This document shows positions 31,734 through 32,497 of a stretch of DNA of 32,497 nt, piece by piece. Positions within the stretch are counted from its first letter, which is position 1; every line of letters starts with the position of its first letter. The notes under the pieces are model-generated. The model did not search any database, was not told the DNA's origin, and worked only from the letters and a program-made list of their open reading frames with translations. A program made the translations under genes and the position numbers. The DNA is from Ectothiorhodospiraceae bacterium WFHF3C12 (GTDB taxonomy: Bacteria; Pseudomonadota; Gammaproteobacteria; Nitrococcales; Nitrococcaceae), in contig JACDUA010000052.1 of the NCBI GenBank assembly GCA_013519935.1, positions 1 through 32,497 on the forward strand. Reading direction: 5' to 3'.

Positions 31734-32309
31734 ATGGCACGGACCGAGTCCAGTATGCGTCCCCTCGGCACCCCGGCGCCGGCCTTCCGGCTGCCGGACG
31801 CCGAGGGGCGCGAGTGGTCGCTCGCGGATTTCGGCGATGCACGGGCCTTGGTCGTGGCCTTTATCTGCAACCATTGCCCATTCGTCAGGCACATCCTGCC
31901 GGCGCTGGCGGATTATGCCCGGGAGCTGGCCGGCCGGGGTGGGGCGCTCGTGGCCATCAATGCCAATGACGTGGAAGCCTATCCGCAGGACGCGCCCGAG
32001 CACATGGCGGCGTTGATGGCCCACTACGGGCATCCCTTCGTGTATCTCTTCGACGCCAGCCAGTCGACCGCCAGGGCCTATGGGGCGGCCTGCACCCCGG
32101 ATTTCTTCCTCTTCGATGCCCAGCGCCGGCTGGCGTACCGCGGCCGGTTCGATGGCAGTTCCCCGGGCAACGACGTGCCCGCGGACGGAGCGGCACTGAG
32201 GGCGGCGACCGACGCCGTTCTGGCCGGTGAGGCCGTTCCGGGTGATCAGGTCCCGAGCATCGGCTGCAATATCAAGTGGCGGCCCGGCAACGCACCGTCC
32301 GGCGCTTGA
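31734..32309 (+). CDS. Thioredoxin-fold redoxin-domain protein (AhpC/TSA-like)
   Basis: A 191-residue cytoplasmic protein with a thioredoxin-like fold of the peroxiredoxin-like group. The N-terminus LGTPAPAFRLPDAEGREWSL is typical of AhpC/TSA/redoxin domains. The active-site region is FICNHCPFVRHILPAL with a CxxC pair, and the later AYGAACTPDFFLFDAQRRLAYRG supplies the cis-proline loop and strand. The ATG at 31734 lies 4 bases after the dctP stop, so it is probably co-transcribed. A further in-frame ATG at 31755 is possible. It is probably a thiol oxidoreductase; substrate unknown. Confidence 0.87.
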   Translation: MARTESSMRPLGTPAPAFRLPDAEGREWSLADFGDARALVVAFICNHCPFVRHILPALADYARELAGRGGALVAINANDVEAYPQDAPEHMAALMAHYGHPFVYLFDASQSTARAYGAACTPDFFLFDAQRRLAYRGRFDGSSPGNDVPADGAALRAATDAVLAGEAVPGDQVPSIGCNIKWRPGNAPSGA

Positions 32310-32324
32310 GGCCATGCCACGCGG

Positions 32325-32497
32325 TCAACCCCGGTGCTTCTTCAGCCGGTAGGCGAGCTGGGGACGGGTCATGCCCAGCATCCGGGCCGCCTGGCTGAGA
32401 TTGCCCCGGGCGCGTTCGACCGCCCGCTCGATCAGGCTCGATTCCAGGTCCTCGAGGGATTCGGTCTCGCTGAGCAGGCGGTCCACCAGGTCATGGC
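32325..32497 (-). CDS. C-terminus of a sigma54-dependent regulator (Fis-type HTH; cut by window end)
   Basis: The final 56 codons of a minus-strand gene end at TGA (32325-32327). The visible peptide includes SSLIERAVERARGNLSQAAR followed by MLGMTRPQLAYRLKKHRG. This is a Fis-type helix-turn-helix as found at the end of NtrC/NorR/NifA-class enhancer-binding proteins. The AAA+ and sensory domains lie outside the window, so its signal is unknown. It is convergent with the thioredoxin-fold gene (15 bases apart). Confidence 0.85.
   Translation of the reverse strand, partial: HDLVDRLLSETESLEDLESSLIERAVERARGNLSQAARMLGMTRPQLAYRLKKHRG

Overview
The window is 32.5 kb of GC-rich, densely coding chromosomal DNA. 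The gene content suggests a Pseudomonadota, most likely Gammaproteobacteria: EmrAB-type efflux, ETF/ETF-QO, two TRAP uptake systems, an IclR regulator and GTAGGAGCGGC-type REP repeats. Genus is not assignable by eye. I see no tRNA, rRNA, CRISPR array, phage or transposase gene. The GC bias produces very long open frames on the strand opposite real genes; these were discarded.

Layout. 1-3238 (+): the end of an EmrA/HlyD-like adaptor, an EmrB-like DHA2 exporter and a ketopantoate-reductase-family protein. 3239-4173: a non-coding repeat island with three direct repeat units. Each unit carries a copy of the last bases of the neighbouring class II aldolase gene, with REP-type palindromes between. 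4174-6157 (-): class II aldolase and a PIG3-like quinone oxidoreductase. 6244-7673 (+): an MBL-fold hydrolase and a 92-residue unknown.

7936-21995 is a catabolic island for CoA thioesters. On the minus strand are etfB-etfA-CoA transferase, and an iclR-acyl-CoA dehydrogenase-acyl-CoA ligase-membrane protein run. On the plus strand, divergent from iclR, are a PaaH-type 3-hydroxyacyl-CoA dehydrogenase, a PaaJ/PcaF-type thiolase and glutaryl-CoA dehydrogenase, followed by ETF-quinone oxidoreductase. 22247-25596 (+) is a TAXI-type TRAP transporter (binding protein plus fused permease). Together these look like an uptake, CoA-activation and beta-oxidation module for glutarate or a longer dicarboxylate (adipate/pimelate type) feeding glutaryl-CoA, with its own electron path to quinone. 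An enoyl-CoA hydratase is missing from the window.

The main new observation is a shared 19-bp operator-like sequence (TGCRRAA-N5-TTTCGCA type). It occurs in the iclR/paaH divergent region (two copies), just downstream of a good sigma70 promoter before the TAXI gene, and just downstream of a good sigma70 promoter before etfB. I infer a small IclR regulon that ties transporter, ETF and beta-oxidation genes together.

25688-28447 (+): a small exported protein, a patatin-like phospholipase and an orphan flavin-halogenase-like enzyme. A 31-bp inverted repeat pair (28456-28633) follows. 28643-31729 holds a second TRAP system of the DctP family with an unusual split layout: dctQ-dctM on the minus strand and dctP divergent on the plus strand. 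The window ends with a thioredoxin-fold protein and the Fis-type C-terminus of a sigma54-dependent regulator (cut by the window edge).
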